Source: JAJDAT01 sp964570665
Lineage (GTDB): Bacteria > Nitrospinota > Nitrospinia > Nitrospinales > JAJDAT01
DNA: 64,000 nucleotides
Assembly: GCA_964570665.1 (NCBI GenBank)
Contig: CAZMZH010000002.1
Coordinates: 372,001 to 436,000 of the forward strand
Reading direction: 5' to 3'
Made by a program: the position numbers and the translations under genes. The notes below the pieces were generated by a model. It saw only the letters and a list, made by a program, of their open reading frames with translations. It ran no database searches and was not told the DNA's origin. Below, piece by piece: positions 53,090-60,913 of this stretch (position 1 is the stretch's first letter; each line of letters opens with the position of its first letter).

Positions 53090-54814
53090 ATGAATCCTTT
53101 TAAATCCTTACTGTCTCTCAACAAAAATGGGTTGACGTGGATTTGGTTAGTATTTTTTTGTTCTTTGTATTTGATCCAACCTAAATTGGTTTTAAGCCAT
53201 AGTGTAGGCGAGAAGAAACACGATTTAGATAATATGGTTCCAAAACCCGACGGGATGATCCAGTTTGATAAGGATAGTAAGCCTGGCCAAGAATACTTAA
53301 AAGAAAAATCAGAAAAAGACGATCCTTTTCGAACGATGGGCGCCCACGATTTGATGGGCCATGATATGGGTAAAAGCCAACTTGCTCCCGGTAAAGCCTT
53401 ATTAGCTAGAGGCAAAGCTATTTATATGCATATGTGCGTGTTTTGCCACGGGAAGGATGGAAATGGAGGCGGTCCTGCAATGAGCTTTTTATATCCCTGG
53501 CCTCGTGATTTTAGATCGGGGATTTTTAAATTTCGTTCGACACCAACAGGAACTTTGCCTCATGATAGAGATATTTATCGGACTATCATTAGAGGTATTT
53601 CTGGAACTTCAATGCCTAATTGGTCTGCGGCCCTTTCGCCTCAAGACACTTGGGCTTTGGTAAATATGATAAAAAGTTTTTCTCCTAGATTTAAGTCTGA
53701 ACCTCCAGGAAAAGCGGTCGCAATTTCTGAACCTCCCAAAGCTTCCGCAGAGTCCATTACAAGAGGTCAAGATTTATTCTTGAAGCATAAATGCGCGAAT
53801 TGCCATGGAAAATCTGGGAGAGGCGACGGCAAATTGGCAGAGTCTTTGATGGATGCTTGGAAGCATGCTGTATTTGTTCATGATATTACCAATCCAGCAT
53901 ATTTGAAAGCTGGCCATGATGCAAAATCTATCTTCCGTACTCTTTCTACAGGTTTGGATGGAACTCCGATGGAATCATATGCCCATCTTCCTGAGAAAGA
54001 CCGCTGGGATTTAACAAATTTTATTCGTTCGCGTTTTACTAAAGAAATAAAAAATGCCGCTTTCGAAACAGATGTATATTCTAAAAAAGTTAATTTTGAA
54101 TTAGATACAGAAGTTTATAGTCCTGTTTGGGAAGGAGTTGAATCCACCGATATTGTTTTGCGGCCGCTTTCTGCAAGACGCGGCGCAGTTGAAACCATTA
54201 ATTTTTCTGCGGTAAATAATGGAGAGCAACTTGCTGTGCGTTTAAGATGGAAGGACCCAACGCCGGACGAAGATCAAACCTTAGGCGATCAATATTTGGA
54301 TCAAGCGGCGATGCAATTTGCTCTTGGTTCTGTAACGTTGCACACCCATGGTCATAACGAACCATTTTGGGGAATGGGTAATCGTGGAAAGCCTGTAAAT
54401 ATTTGGCATTGGCGCTCTGGTTTAGAAAAAGCTTTAGAAAAAGCGGAAGATGAAGAATATCACGGCGATGTTGATATGGACGCTCTGATTTTTGGAGGCC
54501 AATATTCAAGTCCTGCCGCAGCTTTGAATAGACCTCAAGAAACTGCGATTACAGAGTTAAACGCAGAAGGATTTGGTACGATCACTCCTCAACCTTCAGA
54601 TAACCAGCATGTTATTGGATCTGGTCGATGGAAAGACGGCGAGTGGACGGTGGTATTTTTGCGGGATATGATTCCTTTAGGTAAGTGGGATATAAATTTA
54701 ACCAGAAAAGATCCTATCCTAGTTGCGTTTGCAGTTTGGGATGGGTTGAAAGAAGATAGAAATGGCCGTAAGGTGGTTAGCGTTTGGCAACGTTTGAATA
54801 TCTTGGCTAAATAG
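53090..54814 (+). CDS. Diheme cytochrome c fused to an ethylbenzene-dehydrogenase-type heme domain
   Basis: 574 residues with a signal peptide (about 10-36). The first cytochrome c domain has CVFCH at 116-120 and axial Met175 (GTSMPNW). The second has CANCH at 235-239 and a likely axial Met near 293 (GTPMESY). The C-terminal region (about 335-574) resembles the EB_dh/DmsC-type b-heme domain of gamma subunits in ethylbenzene dehydrogenase, chlorate/nitrate reductases and nitrite oxidoreductase. It is periplasmic electron transfer. No catalytic molybdopterin subunit lies in the window. The stop overlaps the next start as TAGTG. Confidence 0.88.
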   Translation: MNPFKSLLSLNKNGLTWIWLVFFCSLYLIQPKLVLSHSVGEKKHDLDNMVPKPDGMIQFDKDSKPGQEYLKEKSEKDDPFRTMGAHDLMGHDMGKSQLAPGKALLARGKAIYMHMCVFCHGKDGNGGGPAMSFLYPWPRDFRSGIFKFRSTPTGTLPHDRDIYRTIIRGISGTSMPNWSAALSPQDTWALVNMIKSFSPRFKSEPPGKAVAISEPPKASAESITRGQDLFLKHKCANCHGKSGRGDGKLAESLMDAWKHAVFVHDITNPAYLKAGHDAKSIFRTLSTGLDGTPMESYAHLPEKDRWDLTNFIRSRFTKEIKNAAFETDVYSKKVNFELDTEVYSPVWEGVESTDIVLRPLSARRGAVETINFSAVNNGEQLAVRLRWKDPTPDEDQTLGDQYLDQAAMQFALGSVTLHTHGHNEPFWGMGNRGKPVNIWHWRSGLEKALEKAEDEEYHGDVDMDALIFGGQYSSPAAALNRPQETAITELNAEGFGTITPQPSDNQHVIGSGRWKDGEWTVVFLRDMIPLGKWDINLTRKDPILVAFAVWDGLKEDRNGRKVVSVWQRLNILAK

Positions 54815-56148
54815 TGGATCGTTTTTTTATCCTAAATAATTCTAAGGCCCAGAAACAAGATTTTTTAAAAATCTTGTTTCTGGGCCTTTTTTGTTTTGTT
54901 GGACTCTATGAGGGGGGAAACGTTTTTGCAAATGAAGTAAAAGGTTTAGAAGAAGTCGCTCGATTATTAAAGTTTCATAGGCCAATATTATCTTCCCAAC
55001 CTCCGTCTGATCGTTTTGAGAAAAAGGTTTTATTATTTTCTAACTCTCAGCCTGTTTTGTTTTCTATTCCTGGTTTCCAGTCGTTTAATTGCGGAAAATG
55101 CCATAAGCCTGAGGCGCTAATTGAAAAAGCGACTCAAAGAATTATTAGAATAATAGTCCGTATGAAAAAAGTCCTTCCTCAAGTTGGAGAGATTCCACTT
55201 CGCCAGTATATTATCCAAACCTACTCAAACCCCCTGCTGCAGGCTAAGCAATTTGCCCATGCAACCTTTGACACGATTAGATTATTTCCAAGGACCATCA
55301 TTGTTGATGCAGAGGTATATGGCCATGAGACTCAGTATCATGAAATTCTTCATTTGACTCAACCTTTTGTAGGCCATCCTAACGAGTTAGAGGCATATGG
55401 GCTAAATATTCGCTCTGATCCTCGTTTTATGTTTTTAAATTTCCCTTACTTTGAAAATGTTTTTAAAGGATTTTTTAAAGCTGATTTTGGCGGGATGTTA
55501 AATAGATTCTATGGGCGGGATCTCAGAGGTTTTAAAGGAGTGCCGGAACAAATTCTTCAGTTTAGCGAACCTTTTGAATCTGAAACTTTGGAGGCTGTCG
55601 CAAAGTCTATTGAACAAATGGAACCAGTTCTTGATAAAGCTTCCACAATTATTCGTCAGTATCCTTTAGAATCCGCATATCTCAGTGAACAAACGGGAGT
55701 GAGATCTTTAATTCTTGATTTGGCGGCAGTTCTAACTTTAAAGTTACCACAATTAAAAACTTCTCAAGAAACCACTAGAAAAGCTTTTGATTTATTAAAT
55801 CAACAGTTTGATAAAACTGATAATACGAACTTAGGATATGTCATTGACCGGAAAAATGAAGCGTTAACCATTTTAAAATATCAGAACAAAGTTAAGAATG
55901 ACATCGAACGACTTTCTTTATATTTTCATTTTCTAAAAAAACGATTTTTTTCTAAAGAAGGTATTCTTGATTTAACCCCTATAGACACAGAAGATTTCAA
56001 AAATTACGTGGATAGGAAATTAAAAAATATTGAAAAAATGTTGGAAATTGATGGAATAACTGAAATTGAAATCGCTGGCGGGAAGGAAATAATTGATTCA
56101 ATAAAAAAAGAACTCCAAGCGAAAGAAGAATCGCTTGGAGTTCAATAG
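54814..56148 (+). CDS. Exported protein with c-type heme motif and HExxH metallopeptidase-like motif
   Basis: 444 residues from GTG 54814. A signal peptide (about 1-39, ending NVFA) precedes CGKCH at C93-H97, a heme-attachment site. Downstream, HEILH at 176-180 with acidic residues E191 and E193 in NELEAY, preceded by a predicted strand TIIVDAEVYG, reads like a zincin. The C-terminal 200 residues are helical. The first 25 codons are overlaid by a terminator-like palindrome. I do not recognise the whole family; a heme-linked metalloprotease or peroxidase-like maturation factor is speculative. Confidence 0.7.
   Translation: MDRFFILNNSKAQKQDFLKILFLGLFCFVGLYEGGNVFANEVKGLEEVARLLKFHRPILSSQPPSDRFEKKVLLFSNSQPVLFSIPGFQSFNCGKCHKPEALIEKATQRIIRIIVRMKKVLPQVGEIPLRQYIIQTYSNPLLQAKQFAHATFDTIRLFPRTIIVDAEVYGHETQYHEILHLTQPFVGHPNELEAYGLNIRSDPRFMFLNFPYFENVFKGFFKADFGGMLNRFYGRDLRGFKGVPEQILQFSEPFESETLEAVAKSIEQMEPVLDKASTIIRQYPLESAYLSEQTGVRSLILDLAAVLTLKLPQLKTSQETTRKAFDLLNQQFDKTDNTNLGYVIDRKNEALTILKYQNKVKNDIERLSLYFHFLKKRFFSKEGILDLTPIDTEDFKNYVDRKLKNIEKMLEIDGITEIEIAGGKEIIDSIKKELQAKEESLGVQ
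54844..54892 (+). terminator. 45-nt perfect palindrome with U-tract inside the start of the next gene
   Basis: Arms 54844-54865 and 54867-54888 are perfectly complementary over 22 bases around one T. The core is AGGCCCAGAAACAAGAT and its complement, and TTTTTTGTTTTG follows from 54887. It lies 30 bases after the stop of the diheme cytochrome gene, a normal terminator position. It also falls within codons 11-26 of the following frame. Only the plus-strand direction has a U-tract. Confidence 0.85.
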
Positions 56149-56177
56149 TTTTTCTAAATACTTTTTTGTTTTCTAGC

Positions 56178-56708
56178 TTATATATTTTCGCCTGAAGTAA
56201 TCATTGCCGGGCCTTTTACATGGTCGGCCAAAGTTTCATTTTGTACTTTGTCTTGTAATTTAATGAGGGCGTCAATTACCATTTCTGGTCGTGGAGGACA
56301 TCCGGGAATATAAACATCCACTGGAATCAGAGTATCGATTCCCATAACTGTGGAATAATTGTCATAAAATCCACCGGAAACTGTGCAAACTCCGTAAGCT
56401 ACAACCCATTTAGGCTCGGCCATTTGATTATAAACTTTTGTCAAAATGGGAGCTTGTTTATGGCTAATTGTTCCAACCACCATTAACAAATCTGCTTGTC
56501 GGGGAGAAAACCTAGGAAAAGCGGCTCCAAAACGATCAAGATCGTACCGAGGCCCTGCCACTGACATAAACTCCATACCGCAACACGCGGTAATGAACGG
56601 GTAAATAAAGAAAGAATATTTTCTAGCCCAGTTAATAGCTTGGGTCATTTGAGTAACTATGACATTATTCCCTAAGCTCATTTCTAGGTCGGATCGAGCG
56701 CCAGCCAT
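56178..56708 (-). CDS. nuoB: NADH-quinone oxidoreductase subunit B (lone copy)
   Basis: 176 residues. It carries the ligands of Fe-S cluster N2: ACCGMEFM (two Cys), GVCTVSGG and PGCPPRPE. The remaining NuoB motifs are also intact. NuoB is the last Fe-S site before quinone. No other nuo gene is adjacent, so complex I genes are split in this genome or this is a paralogue for another Group 4 hydrogenase-like complex. The 200 bases upstream carry its promoter region. Confidence 0.95.
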   Translation of the reverse strand: MAGARSDLEMSLGNNVIVTQMTQAINWARKYSFFIYPFITACCGMEFMSVAGPRYDLDRFGAAFPRFSPRQADLLMVVGTISHKQAPILTKVYNQMAEPKWVVAYGVCTVSGGFYDNYSTVMGIDTLIPVDVYIPGCPPRPEMVIDALIKLQDKVQNETLADHVKGPAMITSGENI

Positions 56709-56908
56709 GCAGAACTCCTTTTTATATAAATGGTGACTCTATAACGATTTTAGTATATCATCATAAAAAGATTTCAAAAAAAAATCAAACAATAACTTTA
56801 ATTCGATAATATTAATTATTGGATTTATTTTTTTTCATAAAAGCGTTAGATTTTTCTGGTAGTTTTTTAACGTTCTTTATTTTTAGAATTTTTGGGAGAA
56901 TTTAATTT

Positions 56909-57478
56909 ATGACATATTTTTCCGCCGAACAACCGCGGTTCATGTCAAAGTCCGAATCCGAAAAATTGTTTCAAGCCCAACTTAGCAAAGATGGTAAAAC
57001 TTTAGATGTAACGGCGATGCATTTAGAGGAAATTGGGGCAAAGGATGTATCTAATAGCGAGTTAGTCTCAGAAATTACTTCCCTCGAATTTGGAAACAAT
57101 TTGTGCGGTGCAAAAGGCGCTCGGCATATTGCAAAATCAAAATATCTTACTAATTTAACTTCGCTTAATCTTTTTTATAATAGGATTTTAGACGAAGGTT
57201 GTAAGCATATTGCAGTCTCAGATAATCTTCTTTCCTTAAAGAATCTAAATTTATCCGATAACGAGATTGGAGATGAAGGCGCCGTCATGTTGGCAAAGTT
57301 TTTACCTTTATTTACTAATTTAGTTAGGTTAGATATGAGGTACAACCGGCTTAAAGAAGAGGGTAAAGATGCAATGAGAGAAGTTCAAAAGGTGATGGGA
57401 TTGAAACATCTCCTACTAGATAAAGATGAAGGATATAATATAGAGGAAAAAGGAAGTCGCACGCGGTTTGGTTATTAA
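56909..57478 (+). CDS. Leucine-rich-repeat protein, probably cytoplasmic
   Basis: 189 residues; GGGAGAA precedes the ATG. No signal peptide is present. About four to five RI-type LRRs (about 45-155) follow the pattern LTSLNLFYNRILDEGCKHIA and LKNLNLSDNEIGDEGAVMLA. They resemble the secreted LRR proteins at 23676 and 24765. The ends are polar. The 3' end overlaps the next convergent gene by four bases. Likely protein-binding. Confidence 0.82.
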   Translation: MTYFSAEQPRFMSKSESEKLFQAQLSKDGKTLDVTAMHLEEIGAKDVSNSELVSEITSLEFGNNLCGAKGARHIAKSKYLTNLTSLNLFYNRILDEGCKHIAVSDNLLSLKNLNLSDNEIGDEGAVMLAKFLPLFTNLVRLDMRYNRLKEEGKDAMREVQKVMGLKHLLLDKDEGYNIEEKGSRTRFGY

Positions 57479-58320
57479 TTTGAAATTTCTTTAAGCGGGG
57501 CCAGTTTAGAGTTTTCAAATATGGTCCTGATATCTCCAAAATGTATTCCTGTGATTTCTAGCGACTTGTCCAACCTTTGTCCCTTATATACCGTTGTCCA
57601 TACGGTACTTCCCATTTCCTGAACATTTTGGATAAGTCTATCCAGGGCTCCTAACTTCAAGCAAGAAACCAAATTTAATCCTATTGGTATCCATTTTTGG
57701 CTTAAATCAGAGCATTGGCGAAAAAAAGCTAATTCTTTTTGGAGCTGGTCTAATTGATTTTTTTTAAGGATCATTTTTGAATTAGGAAATATTCGAGCAA
57801 ATTCTTGGGTAGCTTTTTTTGTTTTTCGTTTATTTAATATATTTTCAAACCAATTGCCCTCCATTTGTTTAAGTGAAATTATTATTTGCCAAGCCTCTTC
57901 GAGCGTTTCGGTTGATATGTCCTCAATTAAATCAAATTTTTTAAATTCTTTTTGGGCAATTTCTTGAATTCTTAATAGATCTCTATTCAATTCTCTTAAG
58001 GTAGCGTTAAGGTTTGATACGGAAACTGGATCGTCGTTTTGGCGAGAGTTTTTAAGGGAAATGCGCTCAACATCTCCTGATTTGGTGGGAGTTTCCACCA
58101 TATCGATTTCACGAATTTGTAAAAGATTGTTAAACGCCTTTGAAGATAGAAACAATTCTACTTTAAATTCGTTTTTCAAATAAATTCTACATTTTCTACA
58201 TTTTTCTAATTCTCTTAATGTTTCTATAAGGAGTTCAAGATCTTCGTTGACTGTTTCGAAATCTTTTAAACCTATACTGGGGTTTATTAATTTTTCTAAG
58301 TGTCGTAAAGGAAATTTCAT
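57475..58320 (-). CDS. Hypothetical mostly helical cytoplasmic protein
   Basis: 281 residues with no signal peptide or membrane segment. A CRKCR motif (about residues 41-45) may bind metal, but there is no second pair. The region 100-200 is strongly helical and charged. The C-terminus has a compact TTVYKGQRLDKSLEITGIHF segment. No family recognised. It is convergent with the LRR gene, sharing four bases. Confidence 0.6.
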   Translation of the reverse strand: MKFPLRHLEKLINPSIGLKDFETVNEDLELLIETLRELEKCRKCRIYLKNEFKVELFLSSKAFNNLLQIREIDMVETPTKSGDVERISLKNSRQNDDPVSVSNLNATLRELNRDLLRIQEIAQKEFKKFDLIEDISTETLEEAWQIIISLKQMEGNWFENILNKRKTKKATQEFARIFPNSKMILKKNQLDQLQKELAFFRQCSDLSQKWIPIGLNLVSCLKLGALDRLIQNVQEMGSTVWTTVYKGQRLDKSLEITGIHFGDIRTIFENSKLAPLKEISN

Positions 58321-58498
58321 TTCGTAGTGTTTGTTTTTTAATTTAGATTAAAAATGTATTTAATTTACAAAAACTATGTTTATTCACTAATCAAGGTTGA
58401 TTTTTATGAAAAACTTGATAACATTCCTCCAAAATAAACCAAAGTCGTCGCCGAGGCAATCTTCTTGAGGTTTGATTTAAATCCTGCCTTATATTCGT

Positions 58499-58585
58499 GC
58501 GAGGGTGGCGGAACTGGTAGACGCACAGGACTTAAAATCCTGCGGTGGTAACACCGTGCGGGTTCGATTCCCGCCCTTCGCACCA
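58499..58585 (+). tRNA. tRNA-Leu (anticodon UAA)
   Basis: The acceptor stem GCGAGGG pairs with CCTTCGC. The anticodon stem 58526-58530/58538-58542 closes loop CTTAAAA with anticodon TAA at 58533-58535. A long class II variable arm (CGGTGGTAACACCG) is typical of Leu, and the 3' CCA is encoded, followed by T-rich DNA. An antisense frame over it (58404-58586) is spurious. The 290 bases to the next gene hold no other feature. Confidence 0.97.
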
Positions 58586-58875
58586 TTTTTCTTTTATTAA
58601 ATTTTCTATTTTTACCTATAAATGGCCTTGTCGGCTATTTTAACGACTTTTTTTGAGATTGGCGATGTGGTTCAAATTTTTGGGATCAAAATATGACTCC
58701 TTGTGTTTGCGGCTGGGCATTGTAAATGCTAAAATGGCTGGGTATAAAAACTAGAAAAAATAGTTATTAGTTGTTTTTTAAATCGTTATAGGATTGTTAT
58801 TTTTATAGCAGTTTTTATTATCGGTTTTGGAGAGTTATCCAAATATCCCCATTTTTTAGGGAAGGTTAAGGTTTA

Positions 58876-59391
58876 ATGGACATCGAAAAAATGGTATTGG
58901 ATTCAAAGATCCTTATTGTAGATGATGAGCGAACCCATTTGGTCCTTGTGGAAAGGGCTTTAAAGCATGGTGGATTTTCGGCAATTAAAAGCACTTTAGA
59001 TCCAAGGGAAGTTTGCGATATTTATAAGTCATTCCTTCCCGACTTAATTTTGTTAGATATTATGATGCCTCATATGGATGGGTTTCAAGTTATGGATCAA
59101 CTCAAAGAGCTGGATAACTTAAAAGGATTTCGAGATGGAACGCTTCCGATTCTTGTTATGACGGCTAGAACAGACCCTGAGACGTGTTTTCTTTCTTATA
59201 ATGCTGGAGCGCGCGATTTTCTTGAGAAACCTATTAGCGTTCCAGTTGTTTTATCTAGAGTTAGAAATCTATTAGAATCGTCCTACAGAGAAGAAGCAGT
59301 GGAAGCTTTGAATAGAGACAACGATAACCTAAGGAAAGAGATTGAAGCTTTAAAAGCAGAAAACTTAAGCTTAAAGGCGAAGTTGGGTTAA
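58876..59391 (+). CDS. Stand-alone receiver-domain response regulator with coiled-coil tail
   Basis: 171 residues; GGGAAGG lies upstream of the ATG. The receiver domain (about 10-135) has the acidic pair D16/D17 (VDDE), acceptor D61 (LLDIMMP), the Thr/Ala switch TART and the Lys of FLEKP. The C-terminus (140-171) is a short leucine-zipper-like coiled coil (LRKEIEALKAENLSLKAKL). No DNA-binding domain. The CNB-domain gene starts 3 bases later, so they act together. Confidence 0.9.
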   Translation: MDIEKMVLDSKILIVDDERTHLVLVERALKHGGFSAIKSTLDPREVCDIYKSFLPDLILLDIMMPHMDGFQVMDQLKELDNLKGFRDGTLPILVMTARTDPETCFLSYNAGARDFLEKPISVPVVLSRVRNLLESSYREEAVEALNRDNDNLRKEIEALKAENLSLKAKLG

Positions 59392-59394
59392 CTC

Positions 59395-59745
59395 GTGAAG
59401 CGGATCAATATAAAAAAAGGCGATAATATCATTGAAGAGGGCCAGCCTTCAGGTTCTGCTTATATTCTCGAATCTGGGAAAATGGAAGTGAGTAAAACTT
59501 GTATTAACGGCGAAAAAAAAGTTATGGCCATTTTAGAGGAAAAGGCTTTTATTGGCGAAATGGGGTTAATTGATGGAATGCCTCGCTCAACGACGGTTAC
59601 GGCCATAGAAAATTGTACTGTAAGTGAATTTACTCTAGAAATGTTTAACTCGTTAGCTAAAAGAAATCCTCGGGCTTTAATGCCTTTTTTAAGAATTCTC
59701 GCCTCGCGTCTTCGCTCAACTTTAAAAATAATAGAAGACGATTAA
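59395..59745 (+). CDS. Single-domain cyclic-nucleotide-binding protein
   Basis: 116 residues from GTG 59395. The whole product is one cNMP-binding (CAP_ED) beta-roll with INIKKGDNIIEEGQPSGSAYIL and the phosphate-binding cassette FIGEMGLIDGMPRSTTV, where the Arg contacts the cyclic phosphate. A C-terminal helix (ALMPFLRILASRLRST) follows. It lacks an effector domain, so it may switch the receiver protein encoded just before it or another partner. The cyclase at 9883 could supply the ligand; this link is inference. Confidence 0.9.
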   Translation: MKRINIKKGDNIIEEGQPSGSAYILESGKMEVSKTCINGEKKVMAILEEKAFIGEMGLIDGMPRSTTVTAIENCTVSEFTLEMFNSLAKRNPRALMPFLRILASRLRSTLKIIEDD

Positions 59746-59920
59746 GCTGCCGGATAAGTTTTCTTGATTATTTTGTAACACCCCTACCAAAACTTATTTG
59801 TTCCTCTTGTGAAGTAAACAAGCGCTCTCAATAATCACTAAAAGTATCTAAGATATCCTTTAATCATTTGTTTTATATGTAGTATTTGGTTTTAAGTTCA
59901 ACGAGTAGGAAGGTAGAAAT

Positions 59921-59957
59921 AAAAAAAGGCAAGGCGTTTAACGCCTTGCCTTTTTTA
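59921..59957 (-). terminator. Rho-independent terminator of the cytochrome c gene
   Basis: GGCAAGGCGT pairs with ACGCCTTGCC around a three-base loop, extended by A-T pairs. On the minus strand the hairpin ends in seven Us (complement of 59921-59927). It lies 20 bases after the cytochrome stop. The plus strand also has six Ts, so it may work bidirectionally and end the receiver/CNB transcript as well. Confidence 0.9.
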
Positions 59958-59977
59958 TTAAGATATAGAAACTAAAA

Positions 59978-60409
59978 TTACTTCATCAAATCAGAGCGGA
60001 TATATTTGATTACATCCCAAATGTCCTTATCTTTTAAAGTCTTTTTATGTGCAACCATACCTGTTCCTTTTGAACCATTTTTAATGATATGGAACATTTG
60101 ACCTGCGGAAACTTTTTTCATGGTAGCGGCACAGGTGAAATTTCTAGGAGCAGGTTTTAAAGCTTTTCCTAATTTACCAGCGCCATCACCCTTGTCTCCA
60201 TGACAATTTTTGCAAGCCATTGGCTTTGCTTTTTTAGTGTAAAGCGCTTTACCGTGAGCTGCATCGGCGCCTTTGGTTTTATCCATTTTAGCCACGTTAG
60301 CTGGAGCCGATTTGGTTTTCCTCGGTTGAGGACATTTAGATGCAAAAGCAGAACTTGCCACCGATAAGGTGAAAAGAACAGCGATCAAACAAATGAAGGA
60401 CTTTTTCAT
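59978..60409 (-). CDS. Periplasmic class I cytochrome c
   Basis: 143 residues. The signal peptide (about 1-23) ends in SSAFAS, with heme attachment at CKNCH (C66-H70) and a likely axial Met in GTGMVAHKK. The surrounding GDKGDGAGKLGKALKPAPRNF is typical of small monoheme electron carriers. It is very Lys-rich and basic. GGAG precedes the ATG, a consensus sigma-70 promoter lies upstream and a strong terminator downstream. It is therefore a monocistronic, probably highly expressed unit. Confidence 0.93.
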   Translation of the reverse strand: MKKSFICLIAVLFTLSVASSAFASKCPQPRKTKSAPANVAKMDKTKGADAAHGKALYTKKAKPMACKNCHGDKGDGAGKLGKALKPAPRNFTCAATMKKVSAGQMFHIIKNGSKGTGMVAHKKTLKDKDIWDVIKYIRSDLMK

Positions 60410-60534
60410 TTAACCTTTCTCCTTTTAAAATAATTATCTAATAACAAAAACAACCTTTTATTAAGCATTTCCCCAAGTTTGCGAAACGCCTTTAAGACCT
60501 ATAGGAAAACTTGCATTAAAAATTGAAAGGTTGA

Positions 60535-60562
60535 ATTATAGTTTATCTGCTTGGTCTGTCAA
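60535..60562 (-). promoter_or_regulatory. Consensus sigma-70-type promoter of the cytochrome c gene
   Basis: On the minus strand TTGACA (complement of 60557-60562) and TATAAT (complement of 60535-60540) are both perfect hexamers separated by 16 bases. Transcription would begin near 60528 and give about 120 bases of leader before the ATG at 60409. It is the clearest promoter in the window. Confidence 0.88.
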
Positions 60563-60698
60563 TAAAAAATTTGAGGACTTTTATGGAAAAAATTTGCTAC
60601 TAACTTTGTTCTCAACCGATTAGGTTTTTTAGTCAATAAATGACCTGATAGTATCTAATTGAAAGTTAATGGGTTAGGTGATATTCCCTTGATTTAGC

Positions 60699-60727
60699 TT
60701 GATTTTAGGGCGGTTAAAAAGTATCCT
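60699..60727 (+). promoter_or_regulatory. Candidate promoter of the KamA-family gene
   Basis: TTGATT (60699-60704) and TATCCT (60722-60727) are spaced by 17 bases and match four of six consensus bases each. The start codon is at 60914. In AT-rich DNA such matches occur by chance, so this is tentative. Confidence 0.3.
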
Positions 60728-60913
60728 AAAACCCTCAAAATTATTCTTCAGTATTTTTTGAATATATTTCCTTTTTAATTTGTTTCTTAATTTATAAAGA
60801 AGTTTAAATTTAAAAAGGGAATTTCAAATATCCTTTTATTAATTCCTCTTATAAATCTTCGGTTAAGTTGATGGCTGTTGGAGCGAGGGTTTGTATTTAT
60901 AAAGGAGTTATTT

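Larger units (their letters stand above)
60410..60913. other. Divergent intergenic region between cytochrome c and kamA-like gene
   Basis: About 500 bases without a gene. The left part is the roughly 120-base 5' untranslated region of the cytochrome gene. The perfect minus-strand promoter is at 60535-60562 and a weaker plus-strand candidate at 60699-60727. AAGGAG at 60902-60907 serves the gene on the right. Confidence 0.6.

Noticed and set aside
58404..58586. 60-residue antisense frame over tRNA-Leu(UAA)
   Set aside because: It reads the complement of a tRNA, a well-known source of spurious proteins.
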